Origin: Phoronis australis
Lineage: Eukaryota; Phoronida; Phoronidae
Assembly: GCA_002633005.1 (NCBI GenBank)
Contig: NMRA01000195.1
Span: 331,738-393,737 of the forward strand
Direction: 5' to 3'
Length of the DNA stretch: 62,000 bases
Shown piece after piece: positions 61,001 through 62,000 of this stretch. How positions within the stretch are numbered: position 1 is the stretch's first letter; every line of letters begins with the position of its first letter. The translations under genes were made by a program, and so were the position numbers. The notes under the pieces are model-generated. The model saw only the letters and a program-made list of their open reading frames with translations, was not told where the DNA came from and ran no database searches.

Positions 61001-62000
61001 TACAATTGGTTTTAAGAAACAAAACTAGCACCCGCATACACATGTCTGGGTGCATATTGCCGTCATCTCTGTCTGGGTGTTTGACATCCGCTGCTGTATC
61101 ACCTAAATCCCTTTCAGAATCTTAATGAGGTTCCATAGACATGCTTCTATGAAGCTGATTACCGATGACAATGAGCTTCTGACTGATCCAACTAATGCAG
61201 TGCCCACTTGTGACAATTTTATTTTTTCCCATTTGGCTCTGTATCTTCAGAGTTTCTTGACGAGTTTTCATCAAATTCTATTTAGGAGACAATGGTGCCT
61301 TCCCATTTTGGACGGATTTGATGTATTCTGCACCATGTGGTGGCTGTTTTAATAATTTTTGAATCCGTGTTTTGATGTCGGCCTCTTTATCTGCCAAACT
61401 GCTTATTAACAGTCATTAAAAATACTCTGAAGTACATATATGTCGTTTGAGGGATTTATCAGTTTTCCCAGAGTAACATAAATGTACAGTGTTTAGTCCT
61501 ATTTAGTCAAAGCAAGAACTAACTTCCGAACTTCCGTAAGCTTTTGTAGTTCTTTCCAATACTAATATCCATGAGGACCTAAGTACCCTGTGTTACCTGC
61601 TGGTTTATTTTTAGACACGATATTTGTCTGTGTTTGTTTTCGTGTACAGTTTTATACTGAATTTAATTTTATTTGGTTTTCATTCTGTTTGGTCATGTTA
61701 TCCTTAGAAAAAAAAATAAAGAATGTAGTATTAATGTAGAAGTCCTAATACATTATCGCCCTTGATTCTAGTTACAGTTTTTATTGCAGCTCTTCCATAT
61801 TGGGAATTCTGTTTATGTGTTAGTTGAACATGTGTGGTAGAGTTTTCAAGTGATTTTCTTATTTTCATAGCAAATTAAAGTAGCTATGAATTTTTGCTAT
61901 GTTGTGTCTAACAGCGAAGTGGCTCTGTTTCTTGCAGTTTAAGTATAACGGATATGACCGACAGGTTGTCACTGAACTTCACACTGCAAATAAAGTACAA
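55021..62000 (+). CDS. FAF1: FAF1 (FAS-associated factor 1), 5' part, runs off window
   Basis: FAF1 is a UBX-family cofactor of the p97/VCP segregase that binds ubiquitinated substrates. Exons: 55021-55056, 56889-56957, 57655-57958, 60188-60279, 60724-60824 and 61938-62000 (cut by the window end); all have GT-AG borders and consistent phases. Exons 1-2 give the UBA domain: MADRNQVLIDFQ, then ENLEECMAILEQHDWSLL. Exon 3 is a long low-similarity linker ending with the start of UBL1, MLHFTVEYRDRNIPVVLKDS, matching human FAF1 closely. Exons 4-5 finish UBL1 (GKIKSVLESEVNIPSGMQEL, KGWENR, LRDLNLPKEFKLYLLTP). Exon 6 begins UBL2 (RLSLNFTLQIKY). UBL2 remainder, UAS and UBX domains lie beyond the window. 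It is head-to-head with the INK4-like gene. Confidence 0.95.
55239..55379. mobile_element. Decayed copy of the 7438-7588 MITE
   Basis: GTTCAGAGTAAAGCTAGGCC, then CGCTAAAAAGCAAGACTT and CGTGTATTTTAAATGAGAA parallel the 7438 copy. The right terminus is eroded. It lies in FAF1 intron 1. Confidence 0.5.
55386..55560 (+). repeat. tRNA-derived SINE-like repeat, copy in FAF1 intron 1
   Basis: TGTTGTGAAAGTGCTTCTGG leader, A-box-like TGAATGGTTAGCTCG and B box GGTTCGATTCC, then a CGGCTATTACG tail shared with the 24650-24880 copy. Confidence 0.55.
55570..55740. repeat. Short tandem repeats between the two SINE copies
   Basis: CACTTTATAGACCCTGGGAC occurs twice in tandem, followed by about four degenerate units around GTAAGGTACATGTACAGGCA. 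Confidence 0.55.
55755..55910 (+). repeat. tRNA-derived SINE-like repeat, second copy in FAF1 intron 1
   Basis: Repeats the leader TTGTGAAAGTGCTTCCGG, the TGAATGGTTAGCACGCTCG box and GGTTCGATTCCTGAGG. The shared leader suggests the pair is a local duplication. Confidence 0.55.
55945..56690. mobile_element. Foldback/MITE copy B
   Basis: Left arm TATTGTTTACAATTCTGACG and an inverted right arm ending near 56690, homologous to copy A at 27738-28560. The centre (56160-56460) matches copy A's centre in reverse orientation. The right terminus appears truncated. It lies in FAF1 intron 1. Confidence 0.7.

Overview
This is a eukaryotic, intron-rich animal genomic window: AT-rich, four split protein genes with GT/GC-AG introns, abundant small inverted-repeat transposons, a truncated non-LTR retrotransposon, tRNA-derived SINE-like repeats and two assembly gaps (15059-15913 and 33205-34077). 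The repeats do not look vertebrate, and the two contig ends around the second gap appear to be allelic copies differing at about 16 of ~590 sites. Together these suggest a highly polymorphic non-vertebrate metazoan, plausibly a marine invertebrate deuterostome, but the species cannot be fixed from sequence alone.

Layout. (1) 2165-25316, minus strand: a SPATA6 homologue in 13 recognisable exons (575 codons plus stop; every splice phase fits), with lineage-specific-looking Ser/Arg/Pro, Cys/His and Tyr-rich exons. (2) 25705-37646, plus strand: FAM32A, three exons, 113 aa, divergent from SPATA6 with only 388 bp between start codons. (3) 41270-52350, minus strand: a compact ankyrin protein that reads as an INK4/CDKN2-type CDK inhibitor. 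Its first intron sits exactly where the vertebrate INK4 intron sits, and a phase-compatible last exon on the same strand encodes a SOCS-box-like tail. (4) 55021 to the window end, plus strand: the 5' part of FAF1 (UBA, first UBL and start of second UBL), head-to-head with the INK4-like gene.

The most interesting result is the third gene and its setting. From established knowledge, human CDKN2C (p18INK4c) and FAF1 are divergent neighbours on 1p32, SPATA6 lies nearby on 1p33, and FAM32A and CDKN2D are on 19p13. The window therefore looks like an unduplicated ancestor-like version of the vertebrate INK4 paralogon. If the exon 2 to exon 3 join is real, the ancestral-type gene couples a CDK4/6-inhibitor ankyrin fold to an Elongin-BC/Cullin-recruiting SOCS box.

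Introns and intergenic spaces are full of mobile DNA: two copies of a 5-bp-TSD hAT-like family (one carrying a nested, 5'-truncated LINE with its own target duplication), a TTAA-flanked Kolobok-like element with ~300-bp inverted termini and a THAP-like coding remnant, a foldback family with two copies, mariner-like and other MITEs, and several mini-/microsatellites. No RNA gene, CRISPR array or bacterial feature was found.
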